A stretch of DNA of 46,873 nucleotides from positions 1 through 46,873 of the forward strand of contig JAJRZR010000002.1 of NCBI GenBank assembly GCA_024275145.1. Reading direction: 5' to 3'. A program made the position numbers and the translations under genes. Each line of letters starts with the position of its first letter. Positions within the stretch are counted from its first letter, which is position 1. Origin of the DNA: Deltaproteobacteria bacterium. GTDB lineage: Bacteria; Desulfobacterota; Dissulfuribacteria; Dissulfuribacterales; QOAL01. The notes below the pieces were generated by a model, which saw only the letters and a program-made list of their open reading frames with translations, was not told where the DNA came from and searched no databases. Of the stretch, positions 27,765 to 36,805 are shown one piece after another.

Positions 27765-27997
27765 CATGCTCCAGTGCGCCCGTACGAGGATCGGGCAGGT
27801 ATGAAGGCTTGGGTTTGATACACCCTTATCGTTAAGATGCGCCATCCCTCAAGGTTGCATTTTCATATCGGGCGTGTCTGCCCATGGAAAGCCGGTTCTT
27901 GCCAATGCGGGTTTATATCCGTCTATCTCAGGTATGGCAATTCCTCCTGCACGGTTTCCCCAGGTTCTTTGTGGGCAAGAATTATCGAGGGAAGATC

Positions 27998-30334
27998 ATG
28001 AAACAGCAACTGCTAAGGGATGTTGGTACATCCAATCCAATTACCGTTTCGCCAGAAACATACCTTTCAAATGCGGCAGAGATCATGACTACCAGGAAGA
28101 TCAGCAGCCTGATCGTGGTAGAGGACAATCGACCCATGGGAATAATTACAGAGAGGGACCTTGCAAGAGCAGCCTACAGGTTCGAGGAGATAGGGCAGGT
28201 GGTTGTCGCCCAGGTAATGTCTGAATCCTTGGTTACCGCCCCTGACGATATGGACATATTCGAGGCATACAATCTTATCAGGGCTAATAATATAAGGCAC
28301 CTGGTGATTGTTGATAGTGAACATCATCCTGTTGCCATAGTGTCACAGTCAGACATCATGAAGGGGTTGGGCCTTGGAAGCTTCCTCGAAATGCAGCACC
28401 TGGACAGGATAATGACGAGGGTCGTCTTGACCATTACTCCCAAATCAACCGTCTTCGATGCAGTTAACCAAATGGACAGGCATGAGGTCAGTTGCACGGT
28501 TATAGAAAAGGGAGGGTATCCTGTCGGCATCCTAACTGAAAGGGACATAGTGGGCCTGTGGCGAAAAGGGATTGATTTCAGGAAGACCTGTGTGGATGAG
28601 GTAATGAGTTCGCCGCTCTTTCTGGTTTCTGAACAATCCACTACCTATAGGGCGGCCAATCTCATGCAGAGGAACCACATCAGACGTCTTGTAGTGGTAG
28701 ATGGCCGTGGCAAATTGGTAGGCCTTGTTACCCAGTCCGATATCTTTGAGGCGCTTGAGAAGAAATATGTCAACTTTTTGCAAAAGATTATACATGACCA
28801 GAAAAAGAGGCTTAGCGAGGCCCAGAGCACCCTTCTTGAAAAGTCTATCTACCTGGATAACATCCTTAGATGGTCCACTGATATGGCTATCGTGGCCACG
28901 GACCTCGATTATAAGATCATATTTTACAATCCAGCGTGTGAGGATATCTTTGGTTACAGGGCTGCAGATGTGGTTGGTAAATCCGCCATAGACTTGCACA
29001 TAAAGAAACAAGCCGATATCAAGCGCTTCTTTTCCGCAATAGAGACGGTCAAAAGAGGGGATGAATACCGACGGCAGCTGGAGTTGGAACTAAACGGCAG
29101 ACGGGCCATTCTTGAGGCAAAGATATCAGGAATCGTTGACAGAGAAGGCAGACTCATGGGATATGTACTGATGGCAAGGGATGTGACATCCCAGAAGAGG
29201 ATGGAGGAAGACCTTCTCAAGGCGCACAAGCTGGAATCGATAGCCCTGTTTGCAGGTGGAATAGCCCATGATTTTAATAACTTGCTAACTGCTGTCCTTG
29301 GCAATGTCTCTCTGTCTAAGCTTATGGCTGAGGGGCAAGAAGATCTGTGTAAACGTTTAGGTGAGGCGGAGAAGGCACTTCTTAAGGCAAAGGATCTTAC
29401 CCAGAAACTGCTTACGTTCGCCTCCGGGGGAGCCCCTGTCAAGAAGGTCGTTTCCCTGGTTGAAACCTTGCGGGAAACAGCAAATTTCATAATGAGCGGT
29501 TCCAATGTGTGCTGCGAATACGTATTCGATGATAATCTCATGGCGGTTGAGGTCGATCGGGGCCAGATAAACCAGGTCGTCACTAATCTTCTCATAAATG
29601 CGATGCAGGCGATGCCAGAAGGGGGAAAAATAATCATCAAGGCAACGAATATAACCATAGGACCAGATGATGCCGTATCCTTGCCAGCAGGACGATATGT
29701 CAAGATCTCAATAGTGGATCAGGGCATAGGTATCCCCCGCCAATATTTAAGTAAAATATTTGATCCCTATTTTACTACGAAACAAAAGGGGAGTGGCCTT
29801 GGCCTTGCCATCTGCCATTCGATTATCCACGGGCATGGTGGTATGATCACCGTGGATTCTGAGGTCGGAAAGGGTACAAGCTTCCATATTTATCTGCCAG
29901 GTACCGATAAACAGGTCATTGCCAAAAAGGATGAGACAGTGGATTTGAAAAAGCAAGGTGGAAAAGTGCTTATCATGGACGATGAGGAAATAATCCTGGA
30001 CGTGGCAGGGGAGATATTGAAATTTTTAGGTTACGAACCTGTTGCGGCCAAGGACGGATTGGAAGCTATAGAAAAATACGAGGAAGCCAAGGCGGCGGGG
30101 GCCCCATTTGATGCCGTTATATTCGACCTTACGGTCCCTGGTGGCATGGGAGGGGCTGCCACGCTAAAAAAACTCCTGGAGCTGGACCCTGATGTTACGG
30201 CTATCGTGTCGAGTGGGTATTCTAATGATCCTGTGATGGCAAATTACAGGGAATACGGCTTCAAGGGTATAGTCAGTAAGCCCTATCAGATTGAAGAACT
30301 CGGCCGGGTACTTGAAAAATGTCTATCCAAATGA
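27998..30334 (+). CDS. Hybrid sensor histidine kinase with four CBS domains, PAS and receiver
   Basis: A 778-residue soluble signalling protein with no membrane segment. Order: two CBS pairs (about 1-125 and 130-258, each repeat ending in GI(I/L)TERD or LVTQSD), a short coiled linker, PAS (about 285-400), HisKA with phospho-acceptor H424 in GGIAHDFNNLL, HATPase_c with N-box VTNLLINAMQAM, G1 DQGIGIP and G2 GSGLGL, then a receiver with the acidic pair DD at 661-662 and phospho-acceptor D710 in VIFDLTVPGGMGG. CBS pairs usually bind adenine nucleotides, so energy state plus a PAS ligand are likely inputs. The ATG at 27998 follows GAGGGAAG. No partner regulator lies next to it; it is 135 bases upstream of the formate dehydrogenase cluster on the same strand. 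Confidence 0.93.
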   Translation: MKQQLLRDVGTSNPITVSPETYLSNAAEIMTTRKISSLIVVEDNRPMGIITERDLARAAYRFEEIGQVVVAQVMSESLVTAPDDMDIFEAYNLIRANNIRHLVIVDSEHHPVAIVSQSDIMKGLGLGSFLEMQHLDRIMTRVVLTITPKSTVFDAVNQMDRHEVSCTVIEKGGYPVGILTERDIVGLWRKGIDFRKTCVDEVMSSPLFLVSEQSTTYRAANLMQRNHIRRLVVVDGRGKLVGLVTQSDIFEALEKKYVNFLQKIIHDQKKRLSEAQSTLLEKSIYLDNILRWSTDMAIVATDLDYKIIFYNPACEDIFGYRAADVVGKSAIDLHIKKQADIKRFFSAIETVKRGDEYRRQLELELNGRRAILEAKISGIVDREGRLMGYVLMARDVTSQKRMEEDLLKAHKLESIALFAGGIAHDFNNLLTAVLGNVSLSKLMAEGQEDLCKRLGEAEKALLKAKDLTQKLLTFASGGAPVKKVVSLVETLRETANFIMSGSNVCCEYVFDDNLMAVEVDRGQINQVVTNLLINAMQAMPEGGKIIIKATNITIGPDDAVSLPAGRYVKISIVDQGIGIPRQYLSKIFDPYFTTKQKGSGLGLAICHSIIHGHGGMITVDSEVGKGTSFHIYLPGTDKQVIAKKDETVDLKKQGGKVLIMDDEEIILDVAGEILKFLGYEPVAAKDGLEAIEKYEEAKAAGAPFDAVIFDLTVPGGMGGAATLKKLLELDPDVTAIVSSGYSNDPVMANYREYGFKGIVSKPYQIEELGRVLEKCLSK

Positions 30335-30383
30335 TGACAGAACGTTCATGGTCTTGACCTCGCTGCTTGATCACCTTTAAGAA

Positions 30384-30395
30384 CTGCCCGGGCAG
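30384..30395. promoter_or_regulatory. 12-bp perfect palindrome before the polyferredoxin gene
   Basis: CTGCCCGGGCAG reads the same on both strands and lies 75 bases before the start of the first gene of the formate dehydrogenase cluster. A dimeric regulator site is possible; no second copy was noticed. Confidence 0.25.
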
Positions 30396-30469
30396 GGGCT
30401 GTATCTTTCCGTTCACGGGATGGCATCAAGGATTCAAAACACACATGGGGGAGAGGTGGTACTAAGTTA

Positions 30470-32332
30470 ATGAAACATAATCTTATCCTCGGGCTAATCA
30501 AACCGCCTAGTGCTAGCTCTTTCACCCTGAAAAGGATTAATCCGGGCCTGCTCAATTCAGAGGAAGATCTGCCTGACGGTACGGTTTTGGTGGGTGCATT
30601 TTCCAATATGACAGGGGAAAAGGACTGGGTTGTCTCTCCTACCCTGAAGCTTAACGCGGATCTGTGTGACCTTTCCCACGATTCCCTGCTAGACCTGGCG
30701 ATGGCAGAGCAAAAACGCCTGGCAGAGGAGGTGGTAAAGAGCCATCTGCTGGAAAGCAGGGCAGAGGCCGTGGTGATCAGCGATTCCCCGGAAAAGATGC
30801 GAAGGTTTCTTGATGACCTTGCAGGGGTCATCGATATCAAACCCATCCTCACCAGAGGGTACGGACACGAATGGCCAGTGGCAGAAGAATTGGAGTTGTC
30901 TGAGGGTTCGAAGGGCCTGAACCTGTCAGTGGCCTACAGGTTGCCCGTGGAACAAGGGCTGTGCAGCTATTGTGGGGCCTGTGGGCCTGCTTGCCCGCAA
31001 GGTTGCCTGGATGAAGATCTCAATCTGGATTTTTCCAGATGCGACCGTTGCGGTGAGTGCACCAGGGTATGCCCGGAGGGTGCCATTGATATCCACCGTA
31101 TGGAGAGGGTGGAACTTCTCACGCCTGCCGTGGTTATTCTGGGTAACCCGGAAATAGCATTACCCAGGAACTCAAGGCGTATCTACAGGGAGGATGCGCT
31201 AAGGAATTTTTTTAGCACCATCGGGGTCCACAGGATAGATGAAGCGATCCTCCATGTCCAACGGATCTGCCAATATCACCCAAGGCTTGACGTGGGATGT
31301 TCACAATGCCTTGATGCCTGCCCCCATGACGCCATTTCAAGGACAGAGACGGGGCTCTTAATCGACCACGAAAGGTGTGCCGAATGCGGTGCCTGTGTTG
31401 CAGTATGTCCCACAGGGGCCATGCAGTATGGTCGTTTCAGTGACCGATCATTTCTGGATTATTTTTCGCACTTCAGGCCCGTGTCAGGTACCACCCTGGT
31501 AATTGGAACAGAGAGTTCTTTGAAAAAGATATGGTGGCGTGAAAATCAAAGGCGGTTTCCCGATTGTCTATTTCTGGTTCATCCACAGCCGCTTGCATTG
31601 AACGCAATGCACCTGCTTTTCCTTTTTGCCATTGGCGTTTCGAGGATCATAGTGGTTGGGCGGAGGCATTCATCCGACCAACCCTTCTGGGAACAAATCA
31701 GATTCGTAAATACGATCCTGGGGTGGCTTGTGGGAATGGAACCTTGTTCGGTACATGAGCCAGAGAATTTATCCAAAGATACATTCAAACCCGTGGCACA
31801 TCCTCTGAAAGTATTATACAAGGACTTTGGCCTTGGGGACAGGCGTGAAAAAACTGCCTCGATACTGCGTTTTCTTCTTGACTTTTCCCCTCAAAAGAAG
31901 ACCCTCTTACAAAGAGAGGTGCCAGCTACCTACGGTTGGGTGCTGTGCGATACAGAAGCCTGCACCGGCTGTGTCGCCTGTCTAAATGTTTGCAGCTTGG
32001 AGGCATTGAAGGCCGACCCTGAAGATTTTTCCGTTGTGTTTACCCCGGTCAGGTGTATCCAATGCGGGGCCTGCGTTACCGTCTGCCCCGGAGATGCCCT
32101 TACCTTGAAGCATGGCTTAGGGCTCGGCCATGATTTTTTTGGACCACAGACGCTTTTCACGGATGAACCGATGGTTTGCAAGGAATGTGGCAAGGTATTC
32201 GGGAGCAAAAAAAGCTTCGAGCATGTGATAAAACTTCTTGAGACCGGTCGGGTCATGGAATTCGATACTTCGGTGCTGCAGTACTGTGAAACCTGCAGGG
32301 CCATAAAGATCTTTGAATCGATGGATCGGTGA
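30470..32332 (+). CDS. Polyferredoxin-like protein with six 4Fe-4S motifs
   Basis: A 620-residue cytoplasmic-looking electron carrier. Three pairs of 4Fe-4S motifs are visible: C165/168/171/175 with C191/194/197/201; C267/277/280/284 with C303/306/309/313; and C498/501/504/508 with C529/532/535/539. Near the C-terminus CKEC (570-573) and CETC (606-609) could form a rubredoxin- or zinc-type site. Residues 1-155 match no domain I know. Residues about 340-430 are a Rossmann-like stretch (LLFLFAIGVSRIIVVG) loosely like the MvhD/FlpD electron-transfer domain but without its cysteines. Proteins of this type accompany formate dehydrogenase genes in Desulfobacterota. Its stop overlaps the next gene as TGATG. 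It may link the formate system to cytoplasmic ferredoxin or thiol/disulfide partners; this is inference. Confidence 0.85.
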   Translation: MKHNLILGLIKPPSASSFTLKRINPGLLNSEEDLPDGTVLVGAFSNMTGEKDWVVSPTLKLNADLCDLSHDSLLDLAMAEQKRLAEEVVKSHLLESRAEAVVISDSPEKMRRFLDDLAGVIDIKPILTRGYGHEWPVAEELELSEGSKGLNLSVAYRLPVEQGLCSYCGACGPACPQGCLDEDLNLDFSRCDRCGECTRVCPEGAIDIHRMERVELLTPAVVILGNPEIALPRNSRRIYREDALRNFFSTIGVHRIDEAILHVQRICQYHPRLDVGCSQCLDACPHDAISRTETGLLIDHERCAECGACVAVCPTGAMQYGRFSDRSFLDYFSHFRPVSGTTLVIGTESSLKKIWWRENQRRFPDCLFLVHPQPLALNAMHLLFLFAIGVSRIIVVGRRHSSDQPFWEQIRFVNTILGWLVGMEPCSVHEPENLSKDTFKPVAHPLKVLYKDFGLGDRREKTASILRFLLDFSPQKKTLLQREVPATYGWVLCDTEACTGCVACLNVCSLEALKADPEDFSVVFTPVRCIQCGACVTVCPGDALTLKHGLGLGHDFFGPQTLFTDEPMVCKECGKVFGSKKSFEHVIKLLETGRVMEFDTSVLQYCETCRAIKIFESMDR

Positions 32333-32946
32333 TGCCAGAATCCGGTAAACAGATCAACAGGGGGCGTATTTTGGGCTACGAGCTTGTAAAATCCTTTTTC
32401 ACGTCCAGGCCCACGCCTGAAAAAATGGATGATTGGAAGGCCGTAATGCTTGAGTTGGAGGGAAAATCAATCAATCCTATCCTGGACAGGTCTGTGGCAC
32501 TCTTCAATGAGTTGGCAAACAAGATGAACTTGGCACAGATTCAGCAGGAATATTACGAGTTGTTTGAAAATCCCTTTGGGGACTATTTGGTAAACACCGC
32601 CGCGTCGGCCTACATGGACGGTAGAAATTTTGGCCCTACGCTTGTGGCCTTGAGGGAATTCTTGGCAGAGGCTGGTGTTGAAAAGATAGATTCCTGGAAG
32701 GAGAGTGAAGATTCTCTGGTGGTAATGCTGGATTTCATGATAACATTGATCGAACAGACGGATTCTAACGAAAAACGGGCATTGGCCGCGCAAAGGAGGC
32801 TTGTGAAGGATTTCATCGTGCCCTTTTCTCATCGTTTTCATCAAGCCCTCACCAGCAATAGTGTTGCTGTATTCTATGAGGTGTTGGGCCTGTTTTTACT
32901 AGGTTTTATGGAAATGGAAGAGGCTGTCTTGCAAGGATGCAACTGA
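32332..32946 (+). CDS. TorD/DmsD-family redox-enzyme maturation chaperone
   Basis: A 204-residue all-helical cytoplasmic chaperone that binds the Tat leader of a molybdoenzyme and holds it until the cofactor is loaded. The family stretch LAQIQQEYYELFENPFGDYLVNTAASAYMDG (about 66-96) corresponds to the Y-x-x-L-F-x-x-P core of TorD-like proteins, and FIVPFSHRFHQAL is the second conserved helix. The ATG at 32332 overlaps the TGA of the polyferredoxin gene, giving strict coupling. The obvious client is the formate dehydrogenase alpha subunit encoded 411 bases downstream, which bears a twin-arginine leader. Confidence 0.88.
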   Translation: MPESGKQINRGRILGYELVKSFFTSRPTPEKMDDWKAVMLELEGKSINPILDRSVALFNELANKMNLAQIQQEYYELFENPFGDYLVNTAASAYMDGRNFGPTLVALREFLAEAGVEKIDSWKESEDSLVVMLDFMITLIEQTDSNEKRALAAQRRLVKDFIVPFSHRFHQALTSNSVAVFYEVLGLFLLGFMEMEEAVLQGCN

Positions 32947-33146
32947 TCACAAGGTCATTGCTGGAAATTGTGAAAAGTTCCTGGTCCGTATGCGGTTATG
33001 GGGCGCAGATACTAGGCGAAAGGCACGCTGGCCGACCGGCCTGTACTTCAATTGCCTGACAACGCAGTATATGCGTGCTGTGGTTGCATATGCGAGAATC
33101 AAGGGAGATAGCCTGGTAAAAACAATTTGAAGGAGGGTCTATTGCC

Positions 33147-33335
33147 ATGAAGAGAGCCGAAAGTGAGAGGCGATCGTTCCTGAAGGCTATATTGACAGGC
33201 ACTGCAACTGCTGCCGCGGTTATAGTGGCCAAGGATGCATCGGCAGGCCAAGCATTTGATCAGCAATGCATGAAAGAAACTCTCTATCGGGAGACGGAGG
33301 CCTTCAAAAAGTATTATGAATCACTCCGCTCATGA
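33147..33335 (+). CDS. Small twin-arginine-leader protein of formate dehydrogenase operons
   Basis: A 62-residue peptide matching the short Tat-target proteins found immediately in front of formate dehydrogenase alpha genes (TIGR02811 type). It has RRSFLKAILTG at about residues 9-19, a hydrophobic Ala-rich stretch and an ASA-G-like cleavage site (DASAGQAF), leaving a mature tail of about 29 residues with one Cys (QQCMKETLYRETEAFKKYYE). The start has a strong GGAGG 9 bases upstream. It lies 21 bases before fdhA. The family's role is not established; it may be a small periplasmic subunit or aid Tat export of the complex. Confidence 0.9.
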   Translation: MKRAESERRSFLKAILTGTATAAAVIVAKDASAGQAFDQQCMKETLYRETEAFKKYYESLRS

Positions 33336-33356
33336 GCGGGTAAGGAGTATGGACAC

Positions 33357-36158
33357 ATGGCCAGGGAAAAGATTGTTTCGTTTTCACGTCTATCTGACAG
33401 CTCCAAAGCCTTGCGGACCACACTGAATCCCAAGTTGGTCCGCAGGTCCTTCCTTAAGCTTGCCGGGGCGGCTGCTGCCCTTTCTGGCATAGCATTAGCC
33501 CCCAGGATGACACGCAAGGTACTGGCAGGGACGGACATGGCAAAAAGGAAGGCGTATCCAGGATCAAAAATCGTAAGGACCATTTGTACCCATTGCTCGG
33601 TTGGCTGCGGTATATATGCGGAGGTTCAAAATGGTGTATGGGTACGCCAGGAGGTTGCCTTCGACCATCCCCTCTCCAGAGGTGGGCACTGCTGCAAGGG
33701 GGCCAGTGCCATCGATATGGTCACCAGTGAGAAGAGGCTCAAGGGCCCCATGAAGAGGAGCGGCGGCCAATGGAAGAGGTTGTCATGGGACCAGGCACTC
33801 AATGAGGTATGTGGAAAACTTCTAGAGATCCGGGAAAAGTACGGCCCGGATGCGGTGCACTGGAATGGAAGCGCCAAGGTGTCAAACGAGATGGCGTACC
33901 TTCAGCGCAAACTCGCCGCCTTCTGGGGTACCAATAACATCGATCACCAGGCGCGGATCTGTCACTCCACCACTGTAGCCGGGGTCGCAAACACTTGGGG
34001 CTATGGTGCGATGACTAACAACGTAAACGATATTCGGCACTCAAGGCTTATATTTATGATCGGTTCCAATGCGGCCGAGGCCCATCCGGTGGCCATGCAG
34101 CATATCCTCTATGCCAAGGAGGTCAATAACGCCCCCATGATAGTGGTGGATCCAAGATTCACGAAGACTGCCGCCAAGGCAACGGACTATGTCAGGATCC
34201 GTTCTGGAACGGATACCGCATTCGTCATGGGGCTTGTGAATCAGATCATAGAAAATGGATGGTACGACAAGGAATTCGTGCGCACCCGGGTTGCCGGATT
34301 TTCTGAGATGAGAAGGGTGGCCAGGAAATATACCCCCCAGGTTGTCGAGGAGATTACCGGGGTGCCTGCATCTGAAGTCACGAGGATTGCCAAGCTGATG
34401 GCAGAGCACCGACCCGGCACGGTCATATGGTGTATGGGAGGTACCCAGCACAGCATCGGAAGCAGCAATACCAGGGCGTATTGCATACTTCAGCTCGTAC
34501 TAGGCAATATGGGCGTATCCGGAGGGGGGGCCAACATCTTCCGTGGACATGACAATGTCCAGGGGGCAACGGACATGTGTGTCCTGTCCCACTCCCTGCC
34601 AGCCTATTATGGTATCAAGGACGGCTCGTGGAAACACTGGTGCCGTGTCTGGGGCGTGGACTATGACTGGATGAAATCCCGCTTCCACAGCAAGGAATAC
34701 ATGAACAAAAAGGGTTTCACCTTGGGGCGCTGGTATGAGGGTGTCATACAGGAGGACAAGATCGACCAGTACACCCCGATCAAGGCCGTTGTGTTCTGGG
34801 GCTGTGCATCCAACTCCCAGTCTATGTATCACAAGCTCAAGAAGGCCCTGGATAAACTGGAATTGGTAGTGGTCATAGATCCATTCCCAACCATGACGGC
34901 TGCTGCCTGCGAGAAAGACAACATATATCTCCTTCCATGCTCCAGCCAGTATGAGACATCAGGCAGCCTCACATCTACATCGCGCCAGCTACAATGGCGC
35001 TACAAGGTGGTGGATCCTGTCCATGACTGTAAGGATGACTATGAGATCATGGCGGAGTTTACCAGGCGTTTTGGTTGTGCAGACAGATTCTATAAGAACC
35101 TAAAGAAGATCCCTGAGGATATTACCAGGGAACTGGGCAGGGGGTCCCTCACTATAGGATATAACGGGCAGACCCCTGAACGCATCAAGAAACATACGGA
35201 CAACTGGCACACCTTTGACATAGATACCCTCCAGGCAAAGGGAGGGCCATGTGATGGGGAATATTACGGACTTCCGTGGCCGTGCTGGACAGAGACCCAT
35301 CCGGGCACACCTATCCTATACGATATTTCAAAACCCGTAGCCAAGGGAGGTCTTCCTTTCAGGGCCAGGTTCGGGATCAAGCATACCTATGATGACGGCA
35401 GGACAGAGGATCTGCTTGCAGCACCCGGGGTCGCAAATCCTGGAAGCGAGGTAATGGGAGGCTATCCAGAATTCAAGGACATAGTACCAGGTACCAACTG
35501 GAAGACCGACCTTTCCCAGAAAACCATCAAGGAGGCACTAAGAAGGGGTATGGCCCCCTTTGGAAACGCAAAGGCCAGGTGTGTCGTATGGAATTTTCCT
35601 GACAAGGTGCCGATTCACAGGGAACCAATCCATTCACCGCGTCCGGATCTTATCGCAAGATACCCTACCTATGAGGACAAACCTAAACAGTACCGGGTAT
35701 ATACCAGGTTTAAAAGTGAACAAAAAACTGACTGGGTAAAGGAATTCCCGCTTATCCTGACCACCGGCAGGCTCGTTGAGTACATGGGTGGGGGTGCGGA
35801 GACTAGGAGCAACAAGTACCTGGCCGAACTTCAACCCAACATGTTCGCTGAAATCAATATCAAGCTCGCCAATGATCACGGTATAAGGGATGGGGATATG
35901 GTTTGGATAGAATCCCCCAACGGTGGAAAGATAAAGGTCATGGCCAAGATATCGGACAGGGTTGACGAAAAGACCATATTCCTGCCGTTCCACTTTGGCG
36001 GGATATTCATGGGGAGGTCCCTTGCAGCCAATTATCCCAAGGGCACCATTCCCTATGCCATAGGCGAAGCGGCCAATGTGGTTACCAACTATGGTTATGA
36101 CATCGTAACCCAGATGCAGGAGACAAAGACCGGGCTTTGCAAGATAACAAAGGCCTGA
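33357..36158 (+). CDS. fdhA: Formate dehydrogenase alpha subunit, cysteine-containing, Tat-exported
   Basis: Catalytic Mo/W-bis-pterin subunit that oxidises formate to CO2, placed in the periplasm by the Tat leader [10 protein letters not shown] (29-38). A 4Fe-4S cluster is bound by C77, C80, C84 and C113, followed by the conserved Lys (HCCKGA). The metal ligand is C202 in [11 protein letters not shown]; the codon is TGT, so this is a Cys form where E. coli FdnG has selenocysteine. His203 follows as expected. [11 protein letters not shown]-like (here [13 protein letters not shown]), [15 protein letters not shown] and [10 protein letters not shown] are further family landmarks, and the C-terminal molybdopterin-dinucleotide-binding domain is present. 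933 residues, complete, RBS AAGGAG. It is followed by beta and gamma subunit genes after 16 and 43 bases. Confidence 0.96.
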   Translation: MAREKIVSFSRLSDSSKALRTTLNPKLVRRSFLKLAGAAAALSGIALAPRMTRKVLAGTDMAKRKAYPGSKIVRTICTHCSVGCGIYAEVQNGVWVRQEVAFDHPLSRGGHCCKGASAIDMVTSEKRLKGPMKRSGGQWKRLSWDQALNEVCGKLLEIREKYGPDAVHWNGSAKVSNEMAYLQRKLAAFWGTNNIDHQARICHSTTVAGVANTWGYGAMTNNVNDIRHSRLIFMIGSNAAEAHPVAMQHILYAKEVNNAPMIVVDPRFTKTAAKATDYVRIRSGTDTAFVMGLVNQIIENGWYDKEFVRTRVAGFSEMRRVARKYTPQVVEEITGVPASEVTRIAKLMAEHRPGTVIWCMGGTQHSIGSSNTRAYCILQLVLGNMGVSGGGANIFRGHDNVQGATDMCVLSHSLPAYYGIKDGSWKHWCRVWGVDYDWMKSRFHSKEYMNKKGFTLGRWYEGVIQEDKIDQYTPIKAVVFWGCASNSQSMYHKLKKALDKLELVVVIDPFPTMTAAACEKDNIYLLPCSSQYETSGSLTSTSRQLQWRYKVVDPVHDCKDDYEIMAEFTRRFGCADRFYKNLKKIPEDITRELGRGSLTIGYNGQTPERIKKHTDNWHTFDIDTLQAKGGPCDGEYYGLPWPCWTETHPGTPILYDISKPVAKGGLPFRARFGIKHTYDDGRTEDLLAAPGVANPGSEVMGGYPEFKDIVPGTNWKTDLSQKTIKEALRRGMAPFGNAKARCVVWNFPDKVPIHREPIHSPRPDLIARYPTYEDKPKQYRVYTRFKSEQKTDWVKEFPLILTTGRLVEYMGGGAETRSNKYLAELQPNMFAEINIKLANDHGIRDGDMVWIESPNGGKIKVMAKISDRVDEKTIFLPFHFGGIFMGRSLAANYPKGTIPYAIGEAANVVTNYGYDIVTQMQETKTGLCKITKA

Positions 36159-36174
36159 GCAGGAGGGATGAAAC

Positions 36175-36762
36175 ATGGCTAGGATGAAGTTCCTGTGTGA
36201 CGTGGAACGCTGTATCGACTGCAACGGGTGCGTAGTGGCATGCAAGGAGGGCAACCAGGTCCCTGTCGGTATAAACCGAAGACGTGTTGTCACCATAAAT
36301 GCCGGCAGACCTGGGGAAAAATCCATTTCCGTAGCCTGTATGCATTGTTCCGATGCCCCGTGCATTGCAGTATGCCCCGTAAATGCCATTTACCAACGAG
36401 AAGACGGTATAGTGCTGGTAAACAAGGACATATGCATAGGATGTGGATATTGTTTCATGGCATGTCCCTTCGGGGCTCCTCAATTTCCAAAGGGCGATAC
36501 ATTCGGGGCCAGGGGGGCAATGGACAAATGCACATTCTGTGCCGGAGGGCCTGCCAAAGACTTTAGCGAAAAGGAGCGTCGTCTCTATGGCCAGAACCGT
36601 ATTGCCGAGGGGAAGCCTCCCCTTTGCGCGGCTATGTGCGCCACCAAGGCCTTGCTTGCAGGCGATGGAGACGTGATTGCTGACATATATCGTAAAAGGG
36701 TCTTTCGAAGGGGGTCTGGCGCCAATGCCTGGGGATGGGAAAGGGCCTACAAGGGCCGGTAG
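36175..36762 (+). CDS. fdhB: Formate dehydrogenase iron-sulfur (beta) subunit
   Basis: A 195-residue ferredoxin-like subunit that wires the alpha subunit to the cytochrome b. Four cysteine clusters can be read: CIDCNGCVVACKEG, CMHCSDAPCIAVCP, CIGCGYCFMACPFG and CTFCAGG ... CAAMCATKA, the arrangement of four 4Fe-4S clusters in the FdnH/FdhB family. It has no signal peptide, so it should travel with FdhA through Tat. Unlike E. coli FdnH (294 residues) it lacks the C-terminal membrane helix, as in the shorter FdhB proteins of epsilon- and deltaproteobacteria. RBS GGAGGG precedes the ATG at 36175. It sits between fdhA and fdhC. Confidence 0.95.
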   Translation: MARMKFLCDVERCIDCNGCVVACKEGNQVPVGINRRRVVTINAGRPGEKSISVACMHCSDAPCIAVCPVNAIYQREDGIVLVNKDICIGCGYCFMACPFGAPQFPKGDTFGARGAMDKCTFCAGGPAKDFSEKERRLYGQNRIAEGKPPLCAAMCATKALLAGDGDVIADIYRKRVFRRGSGANAWGWERAYKGR

Positions 36763-36805
36763 AAAAAGGTGCCGCCTTAATCAATGGCATACAGGAGACC
36801 AGCCC

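Larger units (their letters stand above)
27573..27997. other. Gene-free region between radical-SAM gene and histidine kinase
   Basis: The 425-base gap holds copy 2 of the diverged repeat (27622-27706), a short hairpin CTCCT/AGGAG inside it (27663-27680), and a weak stem followed by seven T (27747-27764). A + strand frame runs through the last part into the kinase gene, but no RBS precedes its upstream starts, so I do not extend the kinase into it. Confidence 0.45.

Noticed and set aside
27925-27945. Possible sigma-54 promoter (TGGC ... TGCA) before the histidine kinase
   Set aside because: The GG to GC spacing is one base too long for a -24/-12 element.
33960-33965. Selenocysteine in the formate dehydrogenase alpha subunit
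   Set aside because: The metal-ligand codon is TGT (Cys202), and the frame has no internal TGA.
36677-36805. Longer fdhC start inside fdhB
   Set aside because: The extension overlaps fdhB, is not membrane-like, and a good RBS with a signal-like segment marks 36806.
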